DNA of 64,000 nt from Nitrosopolaris sp035691865 (GTDB lineage Archaea; Thermoproteota; Nitrososphaeria; Nitrososphaerales; Nitrososphaeraceae), in contig DASSIM010000131.1 of NCBI GenBank assembly GCA_035691865.1, positions 1-64,000 on the forward strand, read 5' to 3'. The stretch's first letter is position 1; the number at the start of each line of letters is the position of its first letter. Below, piece after piece: positions 15,979 through 25,101 of this stretch. The notes under the pieces are model-generated. The model saw only the letters and a list, made by a program, of their open reading frames with translations. It was not told the origin of the DNA and made no database searches. The position numbers and the translations under genes are program-made.

Positions 15979-16392
15979 TTATAAGCTAACGTGACTCTTT
16001 AAGTTCCAGAGTAATTTGATGAGCGCTTCTTCAGTTGTTACAACATAATCTGAAAAATTTATAGACCACGGTGTCGGGACAGGATCCTTTGCTAACAAGA
16101 TTATCTTCTTACCAGAATTCTTTGCAACAAACATTTCTATGGCGGCCCCATAGCTTGGCGGACTTGCCAATACAATTAGGACGTCTGCTTTTTTTACGTA
16201 TTCTAAATCATGATTAACTATTTGATGGGACAACTCCTTTTTATTACGGAAATCCTTGATGTCAGAGTAATCCATCTCTTTACCAACTATATGATCTACT
16301 ATTTCAAAGCCTTCAGTAGCTAGGAGAGTGTAAAAACGTCTTACATCATCAATGCCCCCATAACCTATTGAACCACAAACCATTATCAGCAA
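15979..16392 (-). CDS. Nucleoside 2-deoxyribosyltransferase-like protein
   Basis: A 137-residue protein with a Rossmann-like fold. It begins LIMVCGSIGYGG, has a long charged middle (MDYSDIKDFRNKKEL), then ADVLIVLASPPSYGAAIEMF, in which the glutamate fits the position of the catalytic Glu of nucleoside 2-deoxyribosyltransferases (SxGxxxE), and ends with IILLAKDPVPTPW and a YVVTTEEAL helix. Members recycle nucleosides or cut N-glycosidic bonds. The size fits. A start at the internal Met4 (MVCGS) is also possible. Confidence 0.6.
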   Translation of the reverse strand: MLIMVCGSIGYGGIDDVRRFYTLLATEGFEIVDHIVGKEMDYSDIKDFRNKKELSHQIVNHDLEYVKKADVLIVLASPPSYGAAIEMFVAKNSGKKIILLAKDPVPTPWSINFSDYVVTTEEALIKLLWNLKSHVSL

Positions 16393-16629
16393 TAAAATTT
16401 AGAACGGATGACTAAGTAATAATTTTATCTGTCTTTTTGATGATATGGGAGACGAACTTTGATCTTGATCGTCCAAGTAGTAGCGATACTAAGTTACAGA
16501 CAACATGTAGAAATAAGATATATTCCGAGTTCTCAATCTTAAATTTATTACTAAGAAAAAGCAATTTTTAGCATCAATAAAAATCCCTGAACTAGATTCT
16601 ATATTTATCTATGAATGCATTGCAAAGTA

Positions 16630-16956
16630 CTATCGTTCAATCGCTACTTTCGTCTCAAATCTGCCAGCTCTAAGTCTCCGCGCAGCGTCCCATATTAGCT
16701 TAGCCACATCCTTATCAATACCGAGATCCTTAGCTAAATCAGTAGGTTGTGTACTTAGAAGTAAATCCAATGTAAAACCATGGTTGATTATGAGATCCTT
16801 CAAACCTGGTGGTATGTCTAGTTGATTTACAAAACCTATGGCTATCTGCCGCTGTTTTATCGTTTGTAATGTAATCTCTTTCGAGATCAGATTATGTCTT
16901 ACGCTTTGTACGGAAGATTGAATATCTACTTCATTCTTAGTGTAAGCCGCACTCAT
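16630..16956 (-). CDS. Conserved archaeal protein with helix-hairpin-helix
   Basis: A 108-residue mostly helical protein. The C-terminal half reads GLKDLIINHGFTLDLLLSTQ, PTDLAKDLGIDKDVAKLIWD, which is a helix-hairpin-helix pattern (LA..LGI...VA..I) as found in RadA, topoisomerase and RNA polymerase alpha tails. The N-terminal part is polar. It may bind DNA or a partner protein without sequence specificity. Similar short proteins are common in Nitrososphaeria. ATG at 16954-16956. Single gene with AT-rich flanks. Confidence 0.65.
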   Translation of the reverse strand: MSAAYTKNEVDIQSSVQSVRHNLISKEITLQTIKQRQIAIGFVNQLDIPPGLKDLIINHGFTLDLLLSTQPTDLAKDLGIDKDVAKLIWDAARRLRAGRFETKVAIER

Positions 16957-17250
16957 TGATTACCTAATATATCGTTGTTATATAATTGCATTATCATAGT
17001 GATCTAAATAGAATACATGCACTTTAGCGAACTATATTCGATAATTTTATGTTCCGACTTAGCTAGTTAGAAAGTACACACATAGGCGGCCATACCAGGT
17101 TGATGGAGGCCCCATATAGTTCAATTGCTGTTCATTCGATAAAAAAATAATGATACAGTGGGGCTGACCTTCAACTTAAACCTGATTATATATTGAGACC
17201 AATTGTTATTTCGAACGTTACATTCTAATAAATAGACTAAACCAAGACTA

Positions 17251-17541
17251 TCAATTTTTTTCCTTGTCATTCTCTCTCTTCATTTCGTTGATTAATCTGA
17301 TTTCTTCTTTAATCATCGTATGTATTTCTTGAGTCACTTTATGCTGTGTTTGAATTATTTCATCAAGATAATGGTTCTGTCTTTTGCCTACTAATAGGAT
17401 CAACAAACCGATACCCAATGATATGATAATATTCATCTCCGTATTTTCGATTTGTCTAGGTATCAGATCGGTAAGATAAAAGAAAACGACAGAAGCTCCT
17501 AGCACTAGCAATCCTACAACAATTAGTTGCATTTCGTTCAT
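17251..17541 (-). CDS. Small membrane protein with a coiled coil
   Basis: A 96-residue protein with two hydrophobic segments (about 4-24 and 38-52, MNIIISLGIGLLILLVG) and a charged C-terminal helix (about 58-96) with a clear coiled-coil pattern ending in Lys/Glu-rich residues. The C-terminal helix should be cytoplasmic. It is not recognised; it could scaffold a membrane complex. ATG at 17539-17541. Confidence 0.6.
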   Translation of the reverse strand: MNEMQLIVVGLLVLGASVVFFYLTDLIPRQIENTEMNIIISLGIGLLILLVGKRQNHYLDEIIQTQHKVTQEIHTMIKEEIRLINEMKRENDKEKN

Positions 17542-18224
17542 ACTGTATCTATTATGTCGATGTATTTACATTTTTGAACAATCATCATCAATAGAAATCT
17601 GACACTAAGAACCTGCATAATAACATCAAACCACCAAATCAAATTCTAGGGTAGGCAACATATTCAGTTTGTCGTAGGCTGCCACGCTGGTTTCCATAAA
17701 ATAGCAGTTGCTCAACAACGTTGATGTTAGTCTTCGGTAAAGTGATTTGTATTTGCAGATACCCGCACGCTCCCGTGGAGGTACAACATTTTTACGATAA
17801 GTTTTAAAAACTAATGTTACTAAAGAGCAGATGTTAAATTGTTTTTGGTGTTATTGAACAATGTTCTGCGATCATAAATTTACCATTGTCAAACGACCAG
17901 GGTGGGTAAAAAAAGATGTATTAAACCGAACATTGACAGATATCATCAAAAACCAAATGAAAACACAAATACAAACGTCGTAACTTCTCTAGTGCTCAAT
18001 CGACGGTTAGACTCGGCAGCATTTTTGCAAATGTCCGCTCGTTAGGGGAGAGAAATATCAATCTTCATCAACCTGAATGCCATCACAGACTTATCTCATG
18101 GCATTCTTAATATGTTGCCAGGGATAAATGGGATCCAATGCCAAGGACGGTGATTTAGAAACTGCTCGTTTCTCAACAACTTTAGAATGATTAAACTTAT
18201 TATTGATAGCCTCTATAAAATATT
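17542..18224. other. Long gap without a gene
   Basis: Nearly 700 bases with no convincing frame on either strand. A poly-A tract and a TATA-like GCCTCTATAAAATATT (18210-18225) immediately precede the next gene and probably serve its promoter. I see no repeat or RNA that can be named. Confidence 0.4.
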
Positions 18225-18500
18225 ATGGGAGCGGTGTTCAGGCCTAAAGACTTTCCAAACGTTGGACGGAAAATTGTGGAAGAATCTATAAAAGATCTCA
18301 GTCCTGATATCAAAGATAATGTTCTGAAGATACTGGATTCTTGGGAAGGTGTAGGCTCCCAAGAAAGACTGAAAGTAATTTTGGGCCAAGACAAGGCTGA
18401 TAGCATATTCAAGAAGATTAAAGCAAGCAAGGACGAAGTCACCGATGATGAGCAGGAAAAACTACAAGATATGTTCAAAGAATCACTAACCTTTGATTGA
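18225..18500 (+). CDS. Hypothetical helical protein, 91 aa
   Basis: A 91-residue charged helical protein: FPNVGRKIVEESIKDLSPDI, then LKILDSWEGVGSQERLKVIL and a Lys/Glu-rich C-terminal helix. No motif points to a function. ATG at 18225 lies within an AT-rich promoter-like region (TATAAAATATT), which would fit an unusual, short or absent leader. A perfect inverted repeat at 18523-18546 follows the stop and may end its transcript. Confidence 0.55.
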   Translation: MGAVFRPKDFPNVGRKIVEESIKDLSPDIKDNVLKILDSWEGVGSQERLKVILGQDKADSIFKKIKASKDEVTDDEQEKLQDMFKESLTFD

Positions 18501-18522
18501 TAGCAACCAATAAAAAGACTAA

Positions 18523-18546
18523 TATGATATGCATTAGCATATCATA
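18523..18546. repeat. Perfect 10-bp inverted repeat, 4-base loop
   Basis: TATGATATGC - ATTA - GCATATCATA is a perfect inverted repeat 23 bases after the stop at 18500. It can fold into a stem-loop in RNA (a terminator or 3' end signal) or be a dimer-binding site in DNA. No T-run follows, so a simple archaeal U-tract terminator is less likely. Confidence 0.6.
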
Positions 18547-19083
18547 GATGCCCCCAAAGCCCTCAAATCTTACCCTTCAGAGGATGAGTCAGGGAAATTA
18601 GGTAACGTTACCATCATTATTGGGAGTTCAATATTATCAATAGTTTGCCTGAGCAAATAGGAAGGCTTACCACCTATCCCTATTTTCTATAAAATATATC
18701 TATTTAAGAAATGTATAACTGGACAGTCAATCAACCAGTCAACCAACAATAACAATTATCTTTCATTTTGGTGCCCTGGACCACCACTCTATTAAAATCT
18801 CCCTTCTGGTGTGTTGTAAGCTTGTTTTCACCATGACCAAAACTTGGTTTGTTTTTTGTCGCTGTATGAACCGATACAAAAATTTGCTCTGCTATCTGCC
18901 ATGTTTATGGCGATAACACCGAAAATGCCTTCTATGGCGATGACGACCCGACGACAGCTGTTTTGCCAGTAAAGTTGGAGCGGAGGGGGTGAAAGGGCAT
19001 TATTGCCATCGAGAGGGCATTACTTTGACATGACTGACCACTTTAGATATGTTTACCAGAAGAGCGACTAGAATTGCTAGAAT
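18547..19083. other. Gap without a clear gene
   Basis: No frame is convincing. Short direct repeats (CAATCAACCAG, CAACCAAC) occur near 18728-18750. The right end could be the damaged 5' part of the gene starting at 19084. Confidence 0.35.
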
Positions 19084-19431
19084 GTGCGGCAAAAGGGCCT
19101 TTGCCCAATCGACAAGTACTCCGATCGATCTATCAAGCCAGTTCACGAACCTGTCCGGTCCGGTTATGTAACAACAGGTTATGCTATTGGAGGACCTATG
19201 AAATTGGTTGTAAACAATAAAGGTGATTTTACTTATAGCGGGAATTGGCATGACAGTGGTTCAGATAACTACAGACTAAACTTGGGTATAATGCTTAAGA
19301 CTCGGTCTGGCATAGCATACGACTTCATCGCAAATGGTCATGCTGATGGTCACGACAAACCAAATTTTGTCAAGTGTGGAAGAAACATTGTGGAAGATAA
19401 AGAAGTGACGAGAACTACACAAACGACCTGA
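19084..19431 (+). CDS. Hypothetical beta-rich protein, possibly 5'-truncated
   Basis: A 115-residue frame from GTG at 19084. The central part (MKLVVNNKGDFTYSGNWHDS, then YRLNLGIMLKTRSGIAYDFI and ANGHADGHDK) alternates polar and apolar residues like a beta-sheet domain with His-rich loops. The first 35 residues look less protein-like, so the true N-terminus may be lost or the start may be the internal Met at 19198. No signal peptide is seen. Function unknown. Confidence 0.5.
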   Translation: MRQKGLCPIDKYSDRSIKPVHEPVRSGYVTTGYAIGGPMKLVVNNKGDFTYSGNWHDSGSDNYRLNLGIMLKTRSGIAYDFIANGHADGHDKPNFVKCGRNIVEDKEVTRTTQTT

Positions 19432-19487
19432 CCCATACTATGGCTTGAATAAATGATGTAGCTTGCGCTATTTCATCCGGGAGATCC

Positions 19488-19979
19488 CTATAAATTGATA
19501 AACTCTACGACTTTGGTTAAGGTATCAAACATTGCTATTGTCGCCCAATATCCGAAGAACCAACCATTAGCAGTTCCTGGGTTAACAACTATAGTATTAC
19601 CAAGCCTAGTATTCTGTGTTCTATGAGTGTGTCCACAAACTACGACGTCATACTTTCCTGATTGAATTAACTTATTCATAGCTTCTTGTCGAGTTCCGTG
19701 GTATACTGCAAATAACGTATCATCAACGTCGAGTTCATACAAGTCACCTCTGATTTGACCTCCTATATCATTAAAGGCATCTCTTATCCCAGATTTATCA
19801 AAATCGTTATTTCCAAAAACTCCTACTAATTTCATTCCCTGAAAAACTCTAATTGAATGAGGACTAACATAGTCTCCAGCATGAATTACGATACTTATTT
19901 TGTTATCCTTGAACACTTTGACTGATTTCTCTATATTTTCTATATTATCATGGGTATCTGATATTAAGCCAACTTTCAA
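19488..19979 (-). CDS. Calcineurin-like phosphodiesterase (MJ0936/YfcE type)
   Basis: A 163-residue metallophosphoesterase. The full set of dinuclear-metal motifs is visible: GLISDTHDN, IHAGDYV, VFGNNDFD, VYHG and VCGHTHRTQ, followed by VVNPGTANG. The length and the GNND/GHTH motifs fit the YfcE/MJ0936 group, which hydrolyses phosphodiesters in vitro with Mn2+ or Ni2+. It is cytoplasmic. A further ATG does not occur upstream in frame. Monocistronic, with an AT-rich region before the ATG at 19977-19979. Confidence 0.9.
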   Translation of the reverse strand: MKVGLISDTHDNIENIEKSVKVFKDNKISIVIHAGDYVSPHSIRVFQGMKLVGVFGNNDFDKSGIRDAFNDIGGQIRGDLYELDVDDTLFAVYHGTRQEAMNKLIQSGKYDVVVCGHTHRTQNTRLGNTIVVNPGTANGWFFGYWATIAMFDTLTKVVEFINL

Positions 19980-20436
19980 TATGTGTTATTCATCCCTGCC
20001 TTCTAGATTAACACATACTACAGGCCGTATGTTTATGTGGTGGTGATTCTTCGCACAGGTTATTTTTAACCCATATCACAGAGGGGGTTCATATACTACG
20101 CTCGTGACTTTTGGTTGATAACGGACAAAGTGCTCACTGTTTTGACTTGTCCCACGAACAAAGTTAACTTAGAGTAATAGAAATTCATTCGTACCAATAA
20201 TATCAATAACGTCAACATTAGAGCCGAATGGAAAGGATACTGTTGCTGTCACAATAATCGGAGGATGCAATCTCTGGTTTTAACACTTATCAAATTAATA
20301 GATCAAAATCAAGTGAACACGTTAGCAGAAACATGATACCTTTCCGGCATTTTGAAGGAGGGAATCACTACTAAATAATTGGCAGTGGTAGTCATCGTGG
20401 TAGTATTACTATAAACGATAGGAGTACTATCCTAAA
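19980..20436. other. Gap without a recognised gene
   Basis: About 450 bases between two minus-strand genes. No convincing frame or repeat was seen. It contains the promoter of the phosphodiesterase at its left end. Confidence 0.35.
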
Positions 20437-21810
20437 TTATATCCTATATGCTCCTATTTTGTAGAAGACATTGTGTGATGTAACCACCACTCCAGCTGCT
20501 ATGATAGAACCGATGAAGTTTCTAATATTTATTGGCAGACTTGGAGAGCTTGCTATAAACGAATGTCCTATTACAGTGTAAATGTTATCTGTTAGCCAGA
20601 ATGCAAGAGTAATCCAGCCAATTATGGCTGCCGTCATGGCACCAAGTCGAGTCGCCTTTAAAGTAAAATACAAAGATATCACAATGCCAATATACCATAC
20701 AACACTTAATGCTAACAAATGAATTTGAAATATTTCTGGCCTGGCGTTCAAAATAGTATAGCTAAATCCTATGGCCGCCATTGCAATTAGGAATATCGTT
20801 AGAAGATTGTTGTTTAAAGATAGTGAGGTTCTCTCCTTTTTAAGAGTCTCTTTTGTTGTTTGGATTTGACCTTCTTCTTCTATAGCAGATGTTACAGCTT
20901 CTTCAAAGTTTTTCAGTTTAGTCGGTATTATCTTTTTAATTGAGTCATCTGTCACCACTGCTTCATGTTTAAGACTATCAATAAGTGGCCTAGCTAAAGA
21001 TGCTCTGAGAGGTGTCACTAGATCTATCCAGTAAGAAGAAAGCCTAGGAGTTAAGAATGGAATTAACAGTATTCTTATGGATTTGTTTATCATTTTTGCA
21101 TACCTCTTCATCATATCCGCATACGTAAGAAGGTCTGGACCTCCAATATCATAGGTTCGAGCTTCTGTATCATTGGCTTCAAGACATCCAACTAAATATG
21201 TAATAACATCATCCACCGCAATAGGCTGTGACATAGTCACAACCCATTTTGGACATATCATGACAGGGAGCCTTTCAACTAGATATTGCAACATTTGAAA
21301 TGATCCTCCACCTTGTCCTAAGATGACCGCAGCACGAAGTATTGTAACCTTTGCCGAAGATGTTTGTAATATCTCGCCAACCTCGTTTCTGCTGCGAAGG
21401 TGTTCTGATAGTTCTCCGTTTTTCACTTTTTTATTGCTGAGCCCTCCTAAGTATATTATTCTCTTGATTCCACAATATGTGGCGGCTCTTGCGAAATTTT
21501 CAGCTGCCATCGTGTCTCTTGCTGCAAATTTTTTCCAATCCTTGGATGAACCTTCCATTGAGTGTATTAGATAGTAAGCAATGTCAATTCCGGTCATTGC
21601 CTTAACAAGTTCTGGATAATTCATGACATCTGCTTTGACTATGTCGACATTTTCAGGAAAGCGGCTCTTGAGTGAACCTAAATTCCTTGTAATACATGTT
21701 ATATGGATTTTATTTGATGGCGATGGTAATGGTGAAGAAGCGGACAAAGATAATCTATTTACTAACCGTCTACCTATAAACCCGCTCGCACCGGTAACTA
21801 GAACTTTCAT
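20437..21810 (-). CDS. SDR-type NAD(P)-dependent epimerase with membrane tail
   Basis: A 457-residue two-part protein. Residues 1-330 form an atypical/extended short-chain dehydrogenase: KVLVTGASGFIGRRLV (Rossmann GxxGxxG), DVMNYPELVKAM, IAYYLIHSMEG and IIYLGGLSN. The SYK catalytic set is not typical (YLIHS replaces YxxxK), as in NmrA/DUF2867-like members. Residues 340-457 hold about four transmembrane helices, so the enzyme is anchored in the membrane. Similar 'NAD(P)H-binding' proteins act on isoprenoid or sugar-lipid substrates, but the substrate here is unknown. ATG at 21808-21810. Confidence 0.8.
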   Translation of the reverse strand: MKVLVTGASGFIGRRLVNRLSLSASSPLPSPSNKIHITCITRNLGSLKSRFPENVDIVKADVMNYPELVKAMTGIDIAYYLIHSMEGSSKDWKKFAARDTMAAENFARAATYCGIKRIIYLGGLSNKKVKNGELSEHLRSRNEVGEILQTSSAKVTILRAAVILGQGGGSFQMLQYLVERLPVMICPKWVVTMSQPIAVDDVITYLVGCLEANDTEARTYDIGGPDLLTYADMMKRYAKMINKSIRILLIPFLTPRLSSYWIDLVTPLRASLARPLIDSLKHEAVVTDDSIKKIIPTKLKNFEEAVTSAIEEEGQIQTTKETLKKERTSLSLNNNLLTIFLIAMAAIGFSYTILNARPEIFQIHLLALSVVWYIGIVISLYFTLKATRLGAMTAAIIGWITLAFWLTDNIYTVIGHSFIASSPSLPINIRNFIGSIIAAGVVVTSHNVFYKIGAYRI

Positions 21811-22268
21811 GCTTTCAGTCCTCTGTTAAATCATAGGAGTTTAGGACGCAAACAAATCCATAATATAGCTAACGATCTTGCGCTTGATCATTTCCATTCT
21901 ATCTGCCATTGATGGAATTATCTAGAAGAGCAATATTCTTAAGAGTTTGTCAAAGAATAATGGCTTGAGCAAAGGCTAGGGAAGATATGTTGGAATTCCC
22001 CGTACCTAAGATCTGGAGGGACTTTTGATGGTTTTATTTGAATAGATTCTATAAATGGAGGTTTTTTCCGTACCGAAAGCCTCTTGTATTAAGGTGGCGC
22101 AATGTACATTCAACAACAAACTATTTGGCAATTACAAGCTGGCCTGTTTAGAAAAGGTCCAATAGAAGACTCATGAACGTCCGTGGACACCAAAAATAGA
22201 AGGGGAATTGCTCCTCGGCCATGAGTTATCCCTATTTCCTGCTCTTCTTCCAATTCCGATGATGTACA
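21811..22268. other. Gap without a recognised gene
   Basis: About 460 bases. No frame of note. The stretch includes the epimerase promoter at its left end and the region downstream of the LEA-like gene on the right. An RNA gene cannot be ruled out from sequence alone. Confidence 0.35.
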
Positions 22269-22508
22269 TCAGATTGTTTCCTTCGTAGTGTCTGTTACTT
22301 TATTCTTAGTCTCTACTACTTTATTTTTGGCATCTTCCACTTTTTCCTTGATTGTATCGGTAATAGATGATAAATCACTACTCTTTTTTCCCTTTGTTGT
22401 CTCGACTTCTTCCTGTTGCTTTCCGCTTTCAGAAATCATATAATCAGCACTTGCTTCTCCGCCAGCCACATGCTCGTCTTTATCTTCGCTCATATACTTA
22501 TCTGTCAC
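22269..22508 (-). CDS. LEA-like hydrophilic protein, paralogue
   Basis: A 79-residue, highly charged protein. The C-terminal half (ITDTIKEKVEDAKNKVVETK, then NKVTDTTKETI) closely matches the repeat helix of the protein at 4498-4911, so the two are paralogues. The N-terminal part is acidic. No hydrophobic segment is present. A role in protecting the cell during drying or osmotic shock is inferred from the family type only. A second Met at residue 6 could be the real start. Confidence 0.6.
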   Translation of the reverse strand: MTDKYMSEDKDEHVAGGEASADYMISESGKQQEEVETTKGKKSSDLSSITDTIKEKVEDAKNKVVETKNKVTDTTKETI

Positions 22509-22693
22509 ATATGATATTTAACAATAGGCTTACCCTACACAAGCATTTGTTTAAAATCACAAAGCATGAGCCGAGTGACCATGTTCAAAGATTCGGTTTC
22601 CATTGAGTGGACAAACACACTCGTTATGAGAGTAAATCCGAACAGGACCTATTAGCAAAAGTCTATTGAAGTGTTTTATACTATGTAGGCCAT

Positions 22694-22846
22694 ATGAAGT
22701 GTATGACAGATATTGCAAAAAAAATGAAGAATGTAGCTCAGGACGCTGAAGCAAAGATGAAGACTGAAAAAGATCATGCTGAAGGAAAGCCTAGCTCTGA
22801 AACGGTCAACAAAGCCAAAGTAAAAGTAAGAGACGCTTTGACTTAA
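22694..22846 (+). CDS. Small charged protein, 50 aa
   Basis: ATG at 22694 to TAA at 22844-22846. The product starts MKCMTDIAKKMKN, continues VAQDAEAKMKTEKDHAEGKP and ends in KAKVKVRDALT; it is rich in Lys, Ala and Asp/Glu and predicted helical. A second Met at 22703 could be the start. A TTTTATACTATG box lies about 18 bases upstream. Its composition matches the neighbouring LEA-like protein, so it may be a small stress protein. Confidence 0.5.
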   Translation: MKCMTDIAKKMKNVAQDAEAKMKTEKDHAEGKPSSETVNKAKVKVRDALT

Positions 22847-22928
22847 AGATCTCAAAATACCTATTTCTTCCGTGATAATCTTTTCTTGTTTTGGCTAAAG
22901 GTAGAATTAACGTAATCCTGTAAATTTT

Positions 22929-23138
22929 CTACGCGATGTTTCGAAATTTATCGTTAGATGGATCTCCGTGAATTTTTGTTTTCTTCGAAGGGTGCTGATC
23001 TAGGTTCTTCTCGTATCTGTCCGCATCATTTAATGCTTGATCAGATTTTAGTGACTTTTTTTGTACTCGAGTACACGTTAAACGCGAGAAAATGTAGAAA
23101 ATATGCTTTCTTTCAATACGAGTCAAGATAGTTATCAA
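22929..23138 (-). CDS. Possible small hydrophilic protein, start uncertain
   Basis: The C-terminal 42 residues (SLKSDQALNDADRYEKNLDQ, then HPSKKTKIHGDPSNDKFRNI) are clearly protein-like and resemble other small polar stress-type proteins nearby. The N-terminal 27 residues are less convincing. A perfect palindrome (TGTACTCGAGTACA, 23062-23075) lies between the two parts, so the real gene may begin downstream of it with a start I cannot identify. Confidence 0.35.
   Translation of the reverse strand: MITILTRIERKHIFYIFSRLTCTRVQKKSLKSDQALNDADRYEKNLDQHPSKKTKIHGDPSNDKFRNIA
23062..23075. promoter_or_regulatory. Perfect 14-bp palindrome, possible operator
   Basis: TGTACTCGAGTACA is its own reverse complement over 14 bases. 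It lies near the likely 5' end of the small polar gene on the minus strand. It may bind a dimeric regulator; none can be named. Confidence 0.35.
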
Positions 23139-23273
23139 TGATAGCTAATAAGCGAATATTGATGGCCTGTTGAAATGTATATATTTTCACCGAAAGAGTG
23201 GATGAAAAATTTTAGGCAAAAATAAAAAATTAGATTGTTTGTCGCTATACACTAATTTAGCGGCAAGAATTCT

Positions 23274-23633
23274 TTATTTTTTACCCGGCGATATCAAATT
23301 GCCGAGGCCTTTAAGACCGCCGCCAACTGCTTTGCTGAGGTTTGCTAGGACGCCGCCTGCCACTTTCGTAACGTTACCAGCTGTTGCGCTACCTGCCTTT
23401 GACATATTACCAGCTGTTGCGCTACCTGCCTTTGACATATTACCAGCCACTGTTTTATTCATGCTCCCACTGCCAGATGAAGTCATGTTAGTTGATTTCA
23501 TACTAGAATTACCGCTCGCGTTGCCTGTTGGCGTCGCACCAAGTACTAAGGAAGCAGAACCTGCGCTCGCTAGCATAATGCCAATAGATAACGCCACAGC
23601 CACTCCTAAGATGTTAGATCCCATTTTCGTCAT
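23274..23633 (-). CDS. Secreted Ala/Gly/Ser-rich repeat protein
   Basis: A 119-residue protein with a signal peptide (residues 7-32, ILGVAVALSIGIMLASAGSA, followed by LVLGA). The mature part is low complexity, rich in Gly, Ser, Ala, Asn and Met. It contains two perfect copies of an 11-residue unit (AGNMSKAGSAT) plus a partial third, encoded by a 33-bp tandem repeat at 23374-23439. Many N-x-S/T sites (NAS, NSS, NMT, NKT, NMS) suggest heavy glycosylation in an archaeon. It is probably a cell-surface or matrix protein. The start is ATG at 23631-23633. Confidence 0.7.
   Translation of the reverse strand: MTKMGSNILGVAVALSIGIMLASAGSASLVLGATPTGNASGNSSMKSTNMTSSGSGSMNKTVAGNMSKAGSATAGNMSKAGSATAGNVTKVAGGVLANLSKAVGGGLKGLGNLISPGKK
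23374..23439. repeat. 33-bp tandem repeat inside a secreted protein gene
   Basis: Two identical 33-base units (23374-23406 and 23407-23439) beginning TTACCAGCTGTTGCGC, with the first bases of a third copy after them. In frame, each encodes 11 residues. The perfect identity implies recent duplication. Confidence 0.85.
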
Positions 23634-23859
23634 AGGTCTTAGAAAGCATACATACGCTTTAATCTTTTCAGGTTTGAAATATGAAATCAGAATACATATT
23701 TTTCGTTACATTTGAGCTAACGAGATACTCAACTCCGAGGTAAATTCAAAGAATAGAGAAAGAGATTCATATTGAAGCGTGCCTTAAACAGGCAATAATC
23801 ATGGAACGAATGCCGCTCGAAATGGTATCTATTAAACATCGGTTTGTGATATATGTGGC

Positions 23860-24903
23860 ATGAACCAGCAAGAACAAAAAAGTATCGAAACAGTATTGAT
23901 AGTAAATCCAAATTCCTGTGGTGGATCGACTGGCAAGAACTGGGAGAATCTCTATAATCAAATCAAGGAGATTTTTGGTGAAAATCCCGATGTTGCATTT
24001 AGTCAAAAATCTGGGGACGGAACCACTCTGACAAGGGATTTTTTAAGAAGGGGATTTAAAAAAATTGTTGCATTAGGAGGCGATGGAACGATAAATGAGG
24101 TTGCAAACGGTTTCTTTGAAGTAATAACATCAGGAAACACTATTAGTAATGATAAAACTGCTCCGGCTTCACCGATCTTGAAACCGATCAACCCCGATGC
24201 AATGATCGGTCTAATTCCATCTGGGTCAAGGAACGTACTAGCCAAATCCTTGGATTTGCCTGATGGAATTGTAGAATGTTGTCAAAGATTTGTAAATGGC
24301 AAACCGCAAATGATCGATGTCATCGCAGCAGTAATAACAACAGCAGAAGCTTCGGCAACAGCTGCAAACGATCTTCCAAAAGAAGTTACAACACGCATTT
24401 TTCTTAATGCGGCGGAGATGGGAGTTGGCGCAGAAATTATCGATAGATCAAAAAAAATTAGAGACAAGATTAAGAGCCGTTTTATATCTACAATTTCAGG
24501 TGTCATTGCTACGTTGCCTACCTATGAAAGTAACCTGTGTGAGGTTTCTGTAGATGATGGACGCCAGAGTTTACTTTCTAAGATGACGATGGGTGTAGTG
24601 GCCAATGGCAGGTATCTAGGAGGAGGGTTCAGAGCAGCACCGCGTGCAAGCGTTACTGACGGTTTGTTAGATATAACTATTCTCAAGAATTCAGGAAGCC
24701 TCAAAATGTTGGACGAATTTGTCGATATGAAAGTCGACTCAGATAACCCAGAAGAGAAGAATAACATTTTCTACATGCAGGCCAAGAAGGTCTCAATAAA
24801 ATCAAAAGAGAGAGATATTACAGTTACCCTCGATGGTGAACCGATTGGGATTCTACCTGCAACATTCCAAGTTTATCAGAATGCTTTGAGTGTGAAATTA
24901 TAG
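23860..24903 (+). CDS. Diacylglycerol/lipid kinase family protein
   Basis: A 347-residue lipid kinase of the DAGK catalytic family (YegS/LCB5-like). The N-terminal domain shows IVNPNSCGGSTGK, GDGTTLTRDF and the signature VALGGDGTINEVANG (GGDGT at about 73-77), then IGLIPSGSRN. The C-terminal beta domain has GVVANGRYLGGGFRAAPRAS, VTDGLLDITILK and a final VTLDGEPIGILPA. It phosphorylates a lipid alcohol with ATP; in archaea this could be an archaeol precursor or an isoprenoid alcohol. The active site residues expected for the family are present. A stem-loop follows the stop. Confidence 0.88.
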   Translation: MNQQEQKSIETVLIVNPNSCGGSTGKNWENLYNQIKEIFGENPDVAFSQKSGDGTTLTRDFLRRGFKKIVALGGDGTINEVANGFFEVITSGNTISNDKTAPASPILKPINPDAMIGLIPSGSRNVLAKSLDLPDGIVECCQRFVNGKPQMIDVIAAVITTAEASATAANDLPKEVTTRIFLNAAEMGVGAEIIDRSKKIRDKIKSRFISTISGVIATLPTYESNLCEVSVDDGRQSLLSKMTMGVVANGRYLGGGFRAAPRASVTDGLLDITILKNSGSLKMLDEFVDMKVDSDNPEEKNNIFYMQAKKVSIKSKERDITVTLDGEPIGILPATFQVYQNALSVKL

Positions 24904-24930
24904 GATCCATCTTCGGGTAGTGGATCCTTT
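24903..24930 (+). terminator. Stem-loop after the lipid kinase gene
   Basis: GGATCCA (24903-24909) and TGGATCC (24921-24927) form a 7-bp perfect stem with an 11-base loop, followed by TTT. It starts at the last base of the stop codon, as a 3' end signal would. Confidence 0.45.
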
Positions 24931-25101
24931 AACCAGTAGCGATATCGAACGGATTTGGAAGGGTTTACAACATGCGAAAAATATGTATGGGATACCGAGC
25001 CTAGCCCACTGTTTCTATTGTTTTTATACGCATAGATACCGCAAATCAAAATTGTCTACATCCTACAAATCCTTTTAAAGATCATAGTACTATGATATTG
25101 G

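Noticed and set aside
23374..23439. Short direct repeats as a CRISPR array
   Set aside because: The units are contiguous, in frame and coding, with no spacers. No CRISPR-like array was seen anywhere in the window.
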